From: JAEUNJ01 sp052035955 | GTDB lineage: Bacteria > Pseudomonadota > Gammaproteobacteria > Burkholderiales > Rhodocyclaceae | Length of the DNA: 64,000 nt | Assembly (NCBI GenBank): GCA_052035955.1 | Contig: JBPOHD010000063.1 | Span: 1 to 64,000, forward strand | Direction of reading: 5' to 3' | Shown: positions 44,977 to 56,499 of the stretch, piece after piece | Position numbering within the stretch: position 1 is the first letter of the stretch | How the letters are laid out: each line of letters starts with the position of its first letter | Made by a program: the position numbers and the translations under genes | Notes under the pieces: model-generated | Databases searched by the model: none | What the model was told of the DNA's origin: nothing | The model's input: only the letters and a program-made list of their open reading frames with translations

Positions 44977-45252
44977 CTAATCCCTGATCGCGTCTTTCAA
45001 GGCCTTGCCTGGCTTGAATCTGGCTACCCGGGCGGCCCGGATCGCCAGCACCTCCCCGGTTTTAGGGTTCCGTCCGGCGCGGGCGGCCCGTTGAGCCACG
45101 GAAAACGAACCGAAACCGGCAAGCGTGACCGTCTCTCCTGCAGCCAGGGATGCCTCGACGGCGGAGATCAGCGCATCCAGCGCGCGGGCCGCGCAGGACT
45201 TCGAGACGTCGGCCCGCTCGGCAATGCGTTCAATCAGGTCCGCCTTGTTCAA
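44977..45252 (-). CDS. hupB: HU family DNA-binding protein
   Basis: 91-residue histone-like protein: N-K-A-D-L-I-E-R-I-A near the N terminus, G-F-G-S-F-S-V near 46, R-x-G-R-N-P-K-T-G-E near 58-67, and K-P-G-K-A-L-K. The family N terminus is reached only with TTG at 45252, preceded by GGAGAAACGGA; the earlier frame (to 45438) is noise overlapping lon. It follows the lon stop in the conserved lon-hupB order and is followed by tRNA-Val. Confidence 0.93.
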   Translation of the reverse strand: MNKADLIERIAERADVSKSCAARALDALISAVEASLAAGETVTLAGFGSFSVAQRAARAGRNPKTGEVLAIRAARVARFKPGKALKDAIRD

Positions 45253-45319
45253 TCCGTTTCTCCGTCGATCCTCGAGGCTCGCCCCAATCCGCCCCGCCGC
45301 TGAAGAAGAGTACCCGTCG

Positions 45320-47737
<2,418 letters not shown>

Positions 47738-47774
47738 GGTTTTTCCTCTCTGGGGTTGGGCACCGCTCGAACTT

Positions 47775-47802
47775 AGTTGGGGTGCATTGCCCTCGGTTCA
47801 AG
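47775..47802 (-). promoter_or_regulatory. Sigma-32 (heat-shock) promoter of lon
   Basis: CTTGAA (47802-47797), 14-bp spacer, CCCCAA(CT) from 47782, close to the sigma-32 consensus CTTGAAA-N13/14-CCCCATNT. It lies in the 89-bp clpX-lon gap and reads into lon. Confidence 0.75.
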
Positions 47803-47826
47803 CCGCCCAAGTCGCCCTTTCGGCGC

Positions 47827-49098
47827 TCAATTCGATCCGGAAGCCACTTTTTGGGTATCGGCGTAGATCATGATCGGCCGGCTGCCGTTCTCTATCGTCC
47901 CTTCGTCGATGACGACCTTGCTGACGTTTTCCTGGGTTGGCAACTCGTACATGGTATCGAGAAGCACATTTTCTATGATCGATCGCAGACCCCGTGCGCC
48001 GGTCTTGCGCTTCAGAGCCTTGCGTGCGATCGCCTGCAGGGCTGCCGGGCGCACTTCGAGCTCGGCGCCTTCCATGGCGAACAGTTTCTGGTATTGCTTG
48101 ATGAGGGCGTTCTTGGGTTCGATGAGGATCTCCACCAGGGCCACCTCGTCGAGTTCCTGCAAGGTGGCCACCACGGGCAGACGGCCGACGAACTCCGGAA
48201 TCAAGCCGTACTTGATCAAATCCTCCGGCTCAACCTGCCGAAGCAATTCGGTGATCTCCTTGGTCTCCTTGCTCTTGACCTCGGCTCCGAAACCGATGCC
48301 ACCCTTTTCGGAACGACTGCGGATCACCTTGTCCAAGCCATCGAATGCGCCGCCACACACGAACAGGATGTTGGTCGTATCAACCTGGACGAAATCCTGA
48401 TTGGGATGCTTGCGACCGCCTTGGGGCGGAACGCTGGCGATCGTGCCTTCGACGAGTTTGAGCAGCGCCTGCTGGACTCCCTCGCCGGAAACATCGCGGG
48501 TGATCGAAGGGTTGTCGGACTTGCGGGAAATCTTGTCGATCTCGTCGATGTACACGATCCCCTGCTGGGCTTTCTCTACTTCGTATTCGCACTTCTGCAA
48601 CAGCTTGGCGATGATGTTCTCGACGTCCTCGCCGACATACCCGGCTTCGGTCAGCGTCGTCGCATCTGCCATCACGAAAGGTACGTTGAGCAGGCGGGCC
48701 AGGGTCTGGGCGAGCAGCGTCTTCCCGGACCCGGTGGGCCCGATCAACAGGATGTTGCTTTTCGCCAGCTCGACCTCGTCGCTTCCCTTCTGCTGGTGCC
48801 GTAACCGCTTGTAGTGGTTGTATACGGCGACCGACAGGATTTTCTTCGCATGCCCCTGGCCGATCACGTATTGGTCGAGGATCTCGCAGATCTCCCTGGG
48901 CGTCGGCAGGTCGGAGCGGGTGCCTTTGGAGGATTGTTCGCTGGCAACCTCGTCGCGAATGATGTCATTGCAAAGCTCGATGCATTCGTCGCAAATGAAT
49001 ACAGACGGTCCGGCGATGAGTTTCTTGACCTCATGCTGGCTCTTTCCGCAAAAGGAGCAGTACAGAAGCTTCTCGTTGCCTGATTTCTTTTCCGTCAT
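47827..49098 (-). CDS. clpX: ATP-dependent Clp protease ATP-binding subunit ClpX
   Basis: 423-residue AAA+ unfoldase. N-terminal zinc-binding domain C-S-F-C ... C-D-E-C, Walker A G-P-T-G-S-G-K-T-L-L-A-Q near 120, Walker B I-V-Y-I-D-E-I-D, sensor and pore-loop segments, and the ClpP-contacting I-G-F loop (K-G-G-I-G-F-G). It delivers tagged substrates to ClpP; the adaptor SspB is encoded at 51404. Confidence 0.97.
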   Translation of the reverse strand: MTEKKSGNEKLLYCSFCGKSQHEVKKLIAGPSVFICDECIELCNDIIRDEVASEQSSKGTRSDLPTPREICEILDQYVIGQGHAKKILSVAVYNHYKRLRHQQKGSDEVELAKSNILLIGPTGSGKTLLAQTLARLLNVPFVMADATTLTEAGYVGEDVENIIAKLLQKCEYEVEKAQQGIVYIDEIDKISRKSDNPSITRDVSGEGVQQALLKLVEGTIASVPPQGGRKHPNQDFVQVDTTNILFVCGGAFDGLDKVIRSRSEKGGIGFGAEVKSKETKEITELLRQVEPEDLIKYGLIPEFVGRLPVVATLQELDEVALVEILIEPKNALIKQYQKLFAMEGAELEVRPAALQAIARKALKRKTGARGLRSIIENVLLDTMYELPTQENVSKVVIDEGTIENGSRPIMIYADTQKVASGSN

Positions 49099-49143
49099 CG
49101 CTCTCTCCGTCGTCGAACCCGCTATCGTACGTCAGCCGTTCCG

Positions 49144-49779
49144 TCAGACCGGTTCCTGGCGCTTCGCGAGGACCTTGTCCACCAGCCCATACTCCCGTGC
49201 GGCCTCGGCGGAAAGGAAGTTGTCGCGATCAGTGTCCCGCTCTATCCGCTCGATCGGCTGGCCGGTATGCAGTGCCAGCATCTCGTTGAGCCGTTGCTTC
49301 AGGAAGAGAATCTCTTTCGCATGGATCTCGATGTCCGAAGCCTGACCCTGGAAACCACCCATAGGCTGATGAATCATGACACGAGAATTGGGCAGACAGA
49401 AGCGCTTTTCCTTGGCGCCGGCCGCCAACAGGAATGCACCCATCGATGCGGCCTGTCCGATACACAGGGTCGACACGTCGGGCTTGATGAACTGCATCGT
49501 GTCGTAGATCGCCAAACCCGCCGTCACGGAACCACCCGGCGAGTTGATATAAAGATAGACATCCTTGTCCGGATTCTCGGATTCCAGGAACAACAACTGA
49601 GCCACGACCAGATTCGCCGTAACGTCGTTGACCGGCCCCACCAGGAACACCACCCTTTCGCGCAGCAGCCGCGAATAGATATCGTAGGCGCGCTCACCCC
49701 GGCCACTGGTCTCGATGACCATGGGCACGAGCCCCAGGGCGCGTGGATCGTTATCCGAATTGTCTGAGATCGGTCCCAT
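49144..49779 (-). CDS. clpP: ATP-dependent Clp protease proteolytic subunit
   Basis: 211-residue serine peptidase. The catalytic Ser is in G-Q-A-A-S-M-G-A (about 108), His in M-I-H-Q-P (about 133) and Asp in the later E-R-D-T-D-R-D-N-F segment. The ATG at 49779 (MGPISDNSDN) has an AAGGAA upstream; an earlier ATG at 49815 overlaps the tig stop and lacks a binding site. Confidence 0.95.
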   Translation of the reverse strand: MGPISDNSDNDPRALGLVPMVIETSGRGERAYDIYSRLLRERVVFLVGPVNDVTANLVVAQLLFLESENPDKDVYLYINSPGGSVTAGLAIYDTMQFIKPDVSTLCIGQAASMGAFLLAAGAKEKRFCLPNSRVMIHQPMGGFQGQASDIEIHAKEILFLKQRLNEMLALHTGQPIERIERDTDRDNFLSAEAAREYGLVDKVLAKRQEPV

Positions 49780-49811
49780 TTGGTCGGTTTCCTTACAAAA
49801 AACCCGTTGCA

Positions 49812-51140
49812 TCATGATGCAGCATTGCCCATCAACTCGTCAAAAGTAACGGCGGAATCGCCGACGGTCGCCGCCCCGAGCACCCAATCAACAACGTTGT
49901 TTTCCATCGCAAGAGCTTCCGCTTCCGCGAGGCGCTGCGGCTGCGAGTAGTACCAACGCACTACCTCCTTCGGGTCCTCGAACGTTTCCGCGAACTCGTC
50001 AATGATCGTCCGCACCTGATCTGGCTTGGCTTGCAAGGCCTTCTCGCGAACCAACTCAGCAAGAATCAAGCCGAGCTTCACCCTACGGGTGGCCTGCTCG
50101 GTGAACCAGGATGGTTCGACCGGCACGTTCTTGGACAGCATCCCCCGCGCCTCCAGGTCCCTAAGGGCGGCAGAGGCCATCTGCTGCGATTCCAGTTCCA
50201 CCAGCGCTCTCGGCACGTCGATCGGATTGACTTCGAGAAGGAGTTCCATCACCTGATTCTTGATTCGCGCCTGGAGGCGCTTGCGAACTTCCCGCTCCAG
50301 GTTGCTCTTCACTTCGGAACGCATCTTGGTGAGATCACCGTCCGAAATGCCTAGGGCCTTGGCAAATTCGGCGTCCAATTCCGGCAGCTTCGGCGCCTCG
50401 ACCTTTTTCACCGTGGCCTTGAATTGAACCATCTGGCCGGCCAGATCCTGCGCGTGGTAATCCTGCGGGAAAGCAACATCGAAATCCTTCGTGGAACCGG
50501 AAGCGGCGCCGATCAGCGCCGTCTCGAAATCTGGCAGCATCATCCCGGACCCAAGCACCACCGGATAGTCGGTCGCCTGCCCGCCCTCGAACTCCTCGCC
50601 GTTCTTTCTGCCTATGAAATCGACCACGATTCGATCACCGCTTTCGGCCCCACGCTCGACGGCAACGAAGACGGTTCTTTGTTTGCGCAGGACTTCGATG
50701 GTCTGGTCCACTTCGGCATCGCCGACCGTCAGCGTGGCCCTCTCGATGGTCTTGCCGCAAACGTCTCCCAAAGCGATGTCAGGGTATACCTCGAATACGG
50801 CGCTGAACTCGAAAGTCCCGCCATCTCCACCCTGCTTCGGTTCAATTCGCGGCTGGCCTGCGACGCGTAGGTTCTGCTCGCGAACCTTCTCGCCAAAGGC
50901 CTTCTCCACCGCCGCCCCGATCGCTTCGGAATGGGCCTGGGCGCCGTAATGCTGCGCGACCAGTTTCAAGGGCACCTTGCCGGGGCGAAACCCAGCCATT
51001 TTCACCGTCTTGGCCAAATGCTTCAGGCGGTGATCCACTTCCTTATCGATGTCGGCAGTGGCAACGGACATGTCGATGCGCCGCTCCAGGGCACTCGGGA
51101 TCGGGGAGGAAGGGTTGTTCGCGGGTTCAGAGTTCTGCAT
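49812..51140 (-). CDS. tig: Trigger factor
   Basis: 442-residue ribosome-associated chaperone and peptidyl-prolyl isomerase. N-terminal ribosome-binding domain with G-F-R-P-G-K-V-P, FKBP-like PPIase domain (G-D-R-I-V-V-D-F-I-G; about 155-240) and a long helical C-terminal chaperone domain. First protein gene of the tig-clpP-clpX-lon-hupB block, just after tRNA-Leu. Confidence 0.96.
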   Translation of the reverse strand: MQNSEPANNPSSPIPSALERRIDMSVATADIDKEVDHRLKHLAKTVKMAGFRPGKVPLKLVAQHYGAQAHSEAIGAAVEKAFGEKVREQNLRVAGQPRIEPKQGGDGGTFEFSAVFEVYPDIALGDVCGKTIERATLTVGDAEVDQTIEVLRKQRTVFVAVERGAESGDRIVVDFIGRKNGEEFEGGQATDYPVVLGSGMMLPDFETALIGAASGSTKDFDVAFPQDYHAQDLAGQMVQFKATVKKVEAPKLPELDAEFAKALGISDGDLTKMRSEVKSNLEREVRKRLQARIKNQVMELLLEVNPIDVPRALVELESQQMASAALRDLEARGMLSKNVPVEPSWFTEQATRRVKLGLILAELVREKALQAKPDQVRTIIDEFAETFEDPKEVVRWYYSQPQRLAEAEALAMENNVVDWVLGAATVGDSAVTFDELMGNAAS

Positions 51141-51188
51141 GAAAAATCCTCGATTGCGGCAGTGAAATGGAATTACGCGGGGACAGTG

Positions 51189-51273
51189 TGGTGCGAAGGA
51201 GGAGACTCGAACTCCTACGCCTTGCGGCGCTGGAACCTAAATCCAGTGCGTCTACCAATTCCGCCACCTTCGC
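51189..51273 (-). tRNA. tRNA-Leu (UAG)
   Basis: 85-nt cloverleaf with encoded CCA: acceptor GCGAAGG/CCTTCGC, anticodon loop TTTAGGT with TAG, long variable arm (CGCCGCAAGGCG). A -10 TATAAT occurs upstream at 51361-51356. Position upstream of tig is conserved in betaproteobacteria. Confidence 0.97.
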
Positions 51274-51355
51274 GCGGCGTGAAACGGCTGCGAGGTACGG
51301 GCTCCAACCAAGAAAACACCCGCTTTCCCCGACACGCCGGTCAAGTTCTCCGCAA

Positions 51356-51361
51356 ATTATA
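51356..51361 (-). promoter_or_regulatory. -10 element upstream of tRNA-Leu
   Basis: TATAAT at 51361-51356 about 80 bp before the tRNA; no good -35 at 17 bp. The string TATAATTTGCGG is shared with the rpsO promoter. Confidence 0.45.
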
Positions 51362-51403
51362 TCCGGCCACGACGCAGCCGTCGCATCGGTGGACAACCGT
51401 GGC

Positions 51404-51823
51404 CTATTTGATGCGGGTCAGTCGAGGCCGTCCCCCGGGTTTTCCCCTGGGACCTCCATCATCGGCCGTTATGGAATCGCCTTCAGACGTCGGAACCAGG
51501 CCCTCCTCGGCGGGTTGGTCCCCCACTTCGAACCCCATCCCTTGGCCATTTTCCCGCGCATAGATCGCCGCCACCCTATCCACCGGAATCCGCACCGGGA
51601 ACGGAGCGCCGTTGAACCGGGCCTGGAAGGAGATCTCCAAGTTGCCCAGTTCCAGCATGTGGGTTGCTTCGGCGCCCAGATTCAGGACGATCTGTCCGTC
51701 GCGGACGAACTCCATTGGAACCTGCGTGCGGCCGTCCACTTCCACCGCGACATAAGGCGTGAACCCCTGATCTCCACACCACTCCCAGATGGCACGGATC
51801 AGGTATGGCTTGGTGGACGTCAT
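51404..51823 (-). CDS. sspB: ClpXP adaptor SspB
   Basis: 139 residues. N-terminal substrate-binding domain (S-T-K-P-Y-L-I-R-A-I-W-E-W-C, then N-L-G-A-E-A-T-H near 49) and a C-terminal acidic linker ending in a basic R-P-R-L-T-R-I-K that docks to ClpX. It tethers ssrA-tagged proteins to ClpXP. The ATG at 51823 matches the family; the longer open frame overlaps sspA. Confidence 0.9.
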   Translation of the reverse strand: MTSTKPYLIRAIWEWCGDQGFTPYVAVEVDGRTQVPMEFVRDGQIVLNLGAEATHMLELGNLEISFQARFNGAPFPVRIPVDRVAAIYARENGQGMGFEVGDQPAEEGLVPTSEGDSITADDGGPRGKPGGRPRLTRIK

Positions 51824-51864
51824 CGCAATAGCGCACCGGTCCCGCCCGCGAGAGCGGAAACCGA

Positions 51865-52461
51865 TCAGCGCCGCATGACCTTTTCGGATGGCGTCAAGGC
51901 ATCGATGAAGCCCTGCCGACTGAAGATTCTTTCGGCATACTTCATCAGCGGGGCGGCAGCTTTCGGAAGCTCGATGCCGTAGTGCTCGAGCCTCCACAGC
52001 AATGGCGCAATCGCCACGTCGATCATCGAAAAGTCCTCGCCCAGCATGTACTTCTGCTTGGCAAACATCGGCGCCAGTTCCGACAACCGATCCCGGATGT
52101 GCGACCGGGACTTGTCCGCCGACTTGGCATTCTTTTCGAGCGGATCAATATGGCTGAACAGTTCGTGTTCCATCGTATAGAGCAACTGTCGCGCCCTAGC
52201 CCGCATCTGCGGGTCAGGCGGCATCAATTGCGGATGCGGAAACCGTTCGTCGATGTACTCGTTGATGATATTCGCCTCGTACAGCACGAGATCCCGATCG
52301 ACAAGGACCGGAACCCGGTTGTAAGGATTGATGACGGCGATATCCTCCGGCTTGTTGAAAAGGTCGACGTCGATCACCTGGAAGTCCATCTGCTTCTCGT
52401 ACAGGACGATGCGGCAGCGATGGCTGAACGGGCAGGTAGTGCCCGAGTACAGATTCATCAT
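51865..52461 (-). CDS. sspA: Stringent starvation protein A
   Basis: 198-residue glutathione-S-transferase-like protein that binds RNA polymerase. N-terminal thioredoxin-like fold Y-S-G-T-T-C-P-F-S-H-R-C-R and N-P-Y-N-R-V-P-V-L near 50, C-terminal helical domain with Y-M-L-G-E-D-F-S-M-I-D-V-A. Start at the double ATG 52461; the frame stays open upstream to 52548 without family homology. Confidence 0.93.
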   Translation of the reverse strand: MMNLYSGTTCPFSHRCRIVLYEKQMDFQVIDVDLFNKPEDIAVINPYNRVPVLVDRDLVLYEANIINEYIDERFPHPQLMPPDPQMRARARQLLYTMEHELFSHIDPLEKNAKSADKSRSHIRDRLSELAPMFAKQKYMLGEDFSMIDVAIAPLLWRLEHYGIELPKAAAPLMKYAERIFSRQGFIDALTPSEKVMRR

Positions 52462-52563
52462 GGTACTCGTACCCCAGGAATAATCGGCATCCCGCACCAC
52501 CCGCCGGATGGACGGCGCACCCACTTCACGATGCCCCATATGTAGCATTGTTTCCGTTCGAGG

Positions 52564-53274
52564 TTAGTGGACGTCTTTCCAGAATTCGCGCTTCAGCGCG
52601 TAGGCAAAGACGAAGATTAGAGCCAGCGCGATGAGCACGACGACACCAAGTTGCTTCCGGAACTCGGCCTTCGGCTCAGCCATGAACTGCAGGTAGGCGA
52701 CCAGGTCGGCAACCATGTTGTCGTATTCCTCGGCCTTCATGCGACCCGGTTTTGCCAATTGCAGCTTGTGGTCCGGCCCCATCACCTGCTCGCCCTGCAA
52801 TTCCCAAAGGATGTGGGGCATACCGACGTTCTCGAAAACGACGTTGTTCCATCCGCTTGGACGGGAATCGTCGCGATAGAAGGTCCGCAGGTAGGTGTAC
52901 AGCCAGTCGGCACCGGACCCGAACTCGGATGCTCTGGCGCGGGCGATCACGGTCAGATCTGGCGGTGCGGCCCCAAACCATACCTTGGCGTCCTCACGTT
53001 GCATGGCGATCTTCATGGGCTCGCCGACCTTTTCGGCCGTGAACAGCAAGTTGTCCTTGATCTGCTGGTCCGAAAGACCAATGTCGCCCAATCGGTTGTA
53101 CCGCATGTACGACGCGCCGTGGCAGTTTAGACAGTAATTGATGAACACCTTGGCGCCGTTCTGGAGGGCTGCGAAATCCCGGGACTTGTCGGGAGCCTTG
53201 TCAAGATGCAGTTCCGGCCCGCTGGCGAAAGCGAGCATAGGCGCGAACAGAAGGGTGAGAAGAAGCTTTTTCAT
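52564..53274 (-). CDS. petC: Cytochrome c1 (bc1 complex)
   Basis: 236 residues: signal peptide, haem site C-L-N-C-H near residue 48, the Met-ligand region near 165 (N-V-G-M-P-H), and one C-terminal membrane anchor (about 210-228). Receives electrons from the Rieske protein and passes them to soluble cytochrome c. Last gene of petABC, overlapping petB by four bases. Confidence 0.95.
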   Translation of the reverse strand: MKKLLLTLLFAPMLAFASGPELHLDKAPDKSRDFAALQNGAKVFINYCLNCHGASYMRYNRLGDIGLSDQQIKDNLLFTAEKVGEPMKIAMQREDAKVWFGAAPPDLTVIARARASEFGSGADWLYTYLRTFYRDDSRPSGWNNVVFENVGMPHILWELQGEQVMGPDHKLQLAKPGRMKAEEYDNMVADLVAYLQFMAEPKAEFRKQLGVVVLIALALIFVFAYALKREFWKDVH

Positions 53275-54572
53275 TTTTCGGTCACCCTTTCCGGTTCAGG
53301 CTTGCACTTGTCGAGCGCGGTGTAGATCGGCATCAACAGGAAGAAGGCGAAATAGACGATGGTGCAGATTTGCGAAACAATCGTCCGGCCAGGGGTCGGG
53401 GGAAGAATGCCCAGATAGCCAAGGATGAAGAAGGAAATCACGAATGCCACCAACGCTCCCTTGAAGAGCGGGCCACGGTAGCGGATGGACTTCACTGGAC
53501 TCCGATCCAGCCAAGGCAAAAGGAAGAACACCATGACTCCAAGCCCCATGAAGATCACGCCCCAGAGCTTCGCGTCGATCCAGAAGAAGTTCACCGTGTT
53601 GGCCCGCAGGATCGAGTAGAAGGGCGTGAAATACCAAACGGGGGCGATGTGCGGCGGCGTCTTCAGGGGGTCGGCCGGAATGAAATTGTTGTACTCCAGA
53701 AAGTAGCCGCCGAACTCGGGCATGAAGAACACGATGACCGAGAACGCCATCAGGAAGACGACGACGCCGACGATATCCTTCACGGTGTAGTACGGGTGGA
53801 AGGGTATGCCGTCAAGCGGGATGCCGCGCTCGTCCTTTTTCTTCTTGATCTCCACGCCGTCCGGGTTGTTCGAACCCACCTCGTGCAGGGCGAGGATGTG
53901 GGCCGCTACCAAGCCGAGCAGGACCAAGGGCACCGCGATGACATGAAAGGAGAACATTCTGTTGAGCGTGGCGTCGCCAATGACGTAGTCGCCGCGAATC
54001 CAGATCGCCAGATCGTTGCCGACCAGCGGGATGGCCGAGAACAGGCTCAGGATCACCTGCGCGCCCCAATAGGACATTTGCCCCCAAGGTAGCAGATAAC
54101 CCATGAAAGCTTCCGCCATCAGGGCCAAGTAAATCAATACGCCGAAGATCCAGATCAGTTCCCGCGGCTTGCGGTAGGAGCCATAGAGCATGCCGCGGAA
54201 CATGTGCAAGTAAACGACGATGAAGAAGGCAGAGGCGCCGGTCGAATGCATGTAGCGGATGAGCCAGCCCCAGGGCACGTCGCGCATGATGTACTCGACG
54301 CTTGCAAAGGCCACGGGAACACCGGCGGAATTCAGCGACGCATCAGGCTTGAAATGCATGACCAGGAAAATGCCGGTGACGATCTGCAGCACCAGGACAA
54401 GCAGCGCCAGGGAACCGAAGAAATACCAGAAGTTGAAATTCTTCGGCGCGTAATACTCGGACAGATGGGCCTTCCAACTGGCCGTCAGCGGGAAACGGGC
54501 GTCTACCCACTCCAGCAGATTGCCGGCCACGGTACCGTCCGACTTGAATTTTTCGAAATTGCTCGCACCCAT
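53271..54572 (-). CDS. petB: Cytochrome b (bc1 complex)
   Basis: 433 residues with eight membrane helices. Haem-ligand histidine pairs lie in helices B and D, and P-E-W-type P-V-W-Y-F-T-P-F-Y-S-I-L-R occurs near 310. Core quinol-oxidising subunit. Four bases overlap with petC; three bases separate it from petA. Confidence 0.96.
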   Translation of the reverse strand: MGASNFEKFKSDGTVAGNLLEWVDARFPLTASWKAHLSEYYAPKNFNFWYFFGSLALLVLVLQIVTGIFLVMHFKPDASLNSAGVPVAFASVEYIMRDVPWGWLIRYMHSTGASAFFIVVYLHMFRGMLYGSYRKPRELIWIFGVLIYLALMAEAFMGYLLPWGQMSYWGAQVILSLFSAIPLVGNDLAIWIRGDYVIGDATLNRMFSFHVIAVPLVLLGLVAAHILALHEVGSNNPDGVEIKKKKDERGIPLDGIPFHPYYTVKDIVGVVVFLMAFSVIVFFMPEFGGYFLEYNNFIPADPLKTPPHIAPVWYFTPFYSILRANTVNFFWIDAKLWGVIFMGLGVMVFFLLPWLDRSPVKSIRYRGPLFKGALVAFVISFFILGYLGILPPTPGRTIVSQICTIVYFAFFLLMPIYTALDKCKPEPERVTEK

Positions 54573-54575
54573 CCC

Positions 54576-55172
54576 TTAGGCCCCCTTCTTGTCTTCGCCA
54601 ATGATCAACTTGGCTTCGGAGAGATACGCGTGCGGCGGGACTTCGAGGTTGTCGGGCGCAGGCTTGCTCTTGTATACACGACCCGCCAGGTCGAACGTGG
54701 AGCCATGGCAGGGGCAGAGGAATCCCCCGGTCCATTCAGGATCGATTCCGGACTCGGAACCGGTCTTGAACTTGTCGGTCGGGGAGCAGCCAAGGTGGGT
54801 GCAAATCCCGATGGCGACCATGATTTCCGGCTTTATCGAGCGGTTCTCGTTCTTCGCGTAATCGGGCTGCATCGGCCGATCCGACTTCGGATCGGCGACC
54901 TTGTCGTCGGTCTTGCGAAGAGCGTCGAGCATTTCCTTGGTCCGGTGGATGATCCATACCGGCTTGCCGCGCCACTCGACGGTCATCATCTGGCCCGGAG
55001 CCAGTTTGCTGATGTCCACTTCTACCGGCGCGCCGGCGGACTTGGCCCGTTCGGACGGGGCCAGACTGGCGAGGAAGGGCACCGCCACCGCCACCCCCGC
55101 CACGCCGCCTGCGGCAGCCGTGGCGACGATGAGGCGGCGCCGGCCGCAATCCACTTTTTCGTCGCAACTCAT
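54576..55172 (-). CDS. petA: Ubiquinol-cytochrome c reductase iron-sulfur (Rieske) subunit
   Basis: 198 residues: Tat-like signal with R-R-R-L and a membrane anchor, then the [2Fe-2S] box C-T-H-L-G-C (about 124-129) and C-P-C-H-G-S (about 150-155). Start ATG 55172. Confidence 0.96.
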   Translation of the reverse strand: MSCDEKVDCGRRRLIVATAAAGGVAGVAVAVPFLASLAPSERAKSAGAPVEVDISKLAPGQMMTVEWRGKPVWIIHRTKEMLDALRKTDDKVADPKSDRPMQPDYAKNENRSIKPEIMVAIGICTHLGCSPTDKFKTGSESGIDPEWTGGFLCPCHGSTFDLAGRVYKSKPAPDNLEVPPHAYLSEAKLIIGEDKKGA

Positions 55173-55215
55173 GTTTGGTAGTCCCTAAGTAGATGCCGAA
55201 GCCTAAAACCGTGCG

Positions 55216-55244
55216 ATTATACCGGAGTCGATGGACGGATTAAA
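55216..55244 (-). promoter_or_regulatory. Promoter of the petABC operon
   Basis: -35 TTTAAT (55244-55239), 17-bp spacer, -10 TATAAT (55221-55216), about 44 bp before petA. Confidence 0.65.
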
Positions 55245-55290
55245 GCCCGGATTAGCCGCGACTTATGGACTTCCTTCGCCCGCCACACCC

Positions 55291-56499
55291 TCAAATCGCA
55301 CCGATTCGGTGCATTTCGGCGAGTTCCTCGTCCCTATAACCGAGTCCGCGGAGTACCTCGTCGGTATGCTCCCCTAACGCCGGTCCGGCCCAGCGAACGC
55401 CGCCGGGAGTCTCGGAGAGCTTTGGAACAATACCCGGGACCTTGACTTCCGTTCCATCCGGAAGTCGGAGGATTTCGATCATGCTCCTTGCCAGGAAATG
55501 GGGATTCTGGACCATGTCGGCGACCGAGAACACCGGACTGACCGGCACTTCGGCGTCGGAAAGAATCCTGATCACCGTTTCAGCAGAATGTCCGCCCACC
55601 CATTTGTCCAGGACGGCATATATCTCGGCTGACCGCATGTCTCGTCCTGCGTTTGTCGCAAATTCAAGGTCGTGCGCGAGATCGGGACGCCCGACGGCCA
55701 GCATGAGCCGCTTAAAGATGGCGTCGCCGTTGCCTCCAATGAGGATGTGCCGGCCGTCGGCACTGGTGTGGGTATTCGAAGGCGTAATGCCTGGCATCAC
55801 GTTACCAGTACGTTCGCGAACGTACCCACCGAGATCGAACTCGGGTACGAGGCTCTCCATCATGGCGAACACCGCCTCGTAGAGGGCCACGTCTACCACC
55901 TGCCCCTTTCCGCCGCATATTTCCCGGTGGCGCAGCGCCATGAGGGCGCCGATGGCACCCCAAAGCGCCGCGATCGAGTCGCCGATCGAGACTCCCGTCT
56001 TAACCGGGGGCCGGTCCGGAAATCCCGTCACGTAGCGCAGGCCACCCATGGATTCCCCTATCGCCCCGAAACCCGGCCGGGATGCCATAGGGCCGGTTTG
56101 ACCGAACCCAGAAAGGCGAACCATGACCAATCCTGGATTGATCGCGGACAAGGTATCCCAACCGAGCCCGAGTTTCTCGAGGACACCGGGACGAAAATTC
56201 TCGACGACGATATCTGCCTTCCCGATGAGCTTGCGAACAACCTCGACACCCTGCGGATGTTTCAGGTTCACGGTCACCGACTTCTTGTTGCGCGCCTGGA
56301 GGTACCACCAAAGCGACGTCCCCCGGTAGAGCTTTCGCCAACCGCGAAGAGGATCCCCCTCTCCGGGAGCCTCTATCTTGACCACATCGGCACCGAACTC
56401 GGCCAGGATCCGTGTGCAGAAGGGGCCCGCAATCAGCGTGCCCAGTTCGACCACGCGTACTCCCTGCAAGGGGCCCGACGCGGGATGATCAGTAGTCAC
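55291..56499 (-). CDS. CaiB/BaiF (family III) CoA-transferase
   Basis: 402 residues. Elements: L-I-A-G-P-F-C-T-R, A-D-V-V-K-I-E-A-P-G-E-G-D-P, E-N-F-R-P-G and G-F-G-A-I-G-E-S-M-G-G. The catalytic Asp is about residue 174 (SIGDSIAAL). The substrate is not readable. Starts with GTG at 56499 and overlaps recR by 11 bp. It shares only family motifs with the transferase at 11028. Confidence 0.87.
   Translation of the reverse strand: MTTDHPASGPLQGVRVVELGTLIAGPFCTRILAEFGADVVKIEAPGEGDPLRGWRKLYRGTSLWWYLQARNKKSVTVNLKHPQGVEVVRKLIGKADIVVENFRPGVLEKLGLGWDTLSAINPGLVMVRLSGFGQTGPMASRPGFGAIGESMGGLRYVTGFPDRPPVKTGVSIGDSIAALWGAIGALMALRHREICGGKGQVVDVALYEAVFAMMESLVPEFDLGGYVRERTGNVMPGITPSNTHTSADGRHILIGGNGDAIFKRLMLAVGRPDLAHDLEFATNAGRDMRSAEIYAVLDKWVGGHSAETVIRILSDAEVPVSPVFSVADMVQNPHFLARSMIEILRLPDGTEVKVPGIVPKLSETPGGVRWAGPALGEHTDEVLRGLGYRDEELAEMHRIGAI

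Noticed and set aside
55291..56499. Apparent loss of the catalytic Asp in the second CoA-transferase, because the G-Y-D motif of the first is replaced by G-F-G-A
   Set aside because: The catalytic Asp of family III aligns with A/G-D-x-x-x-G further on, which is present here as SIGDSIAAL (about residue 174).
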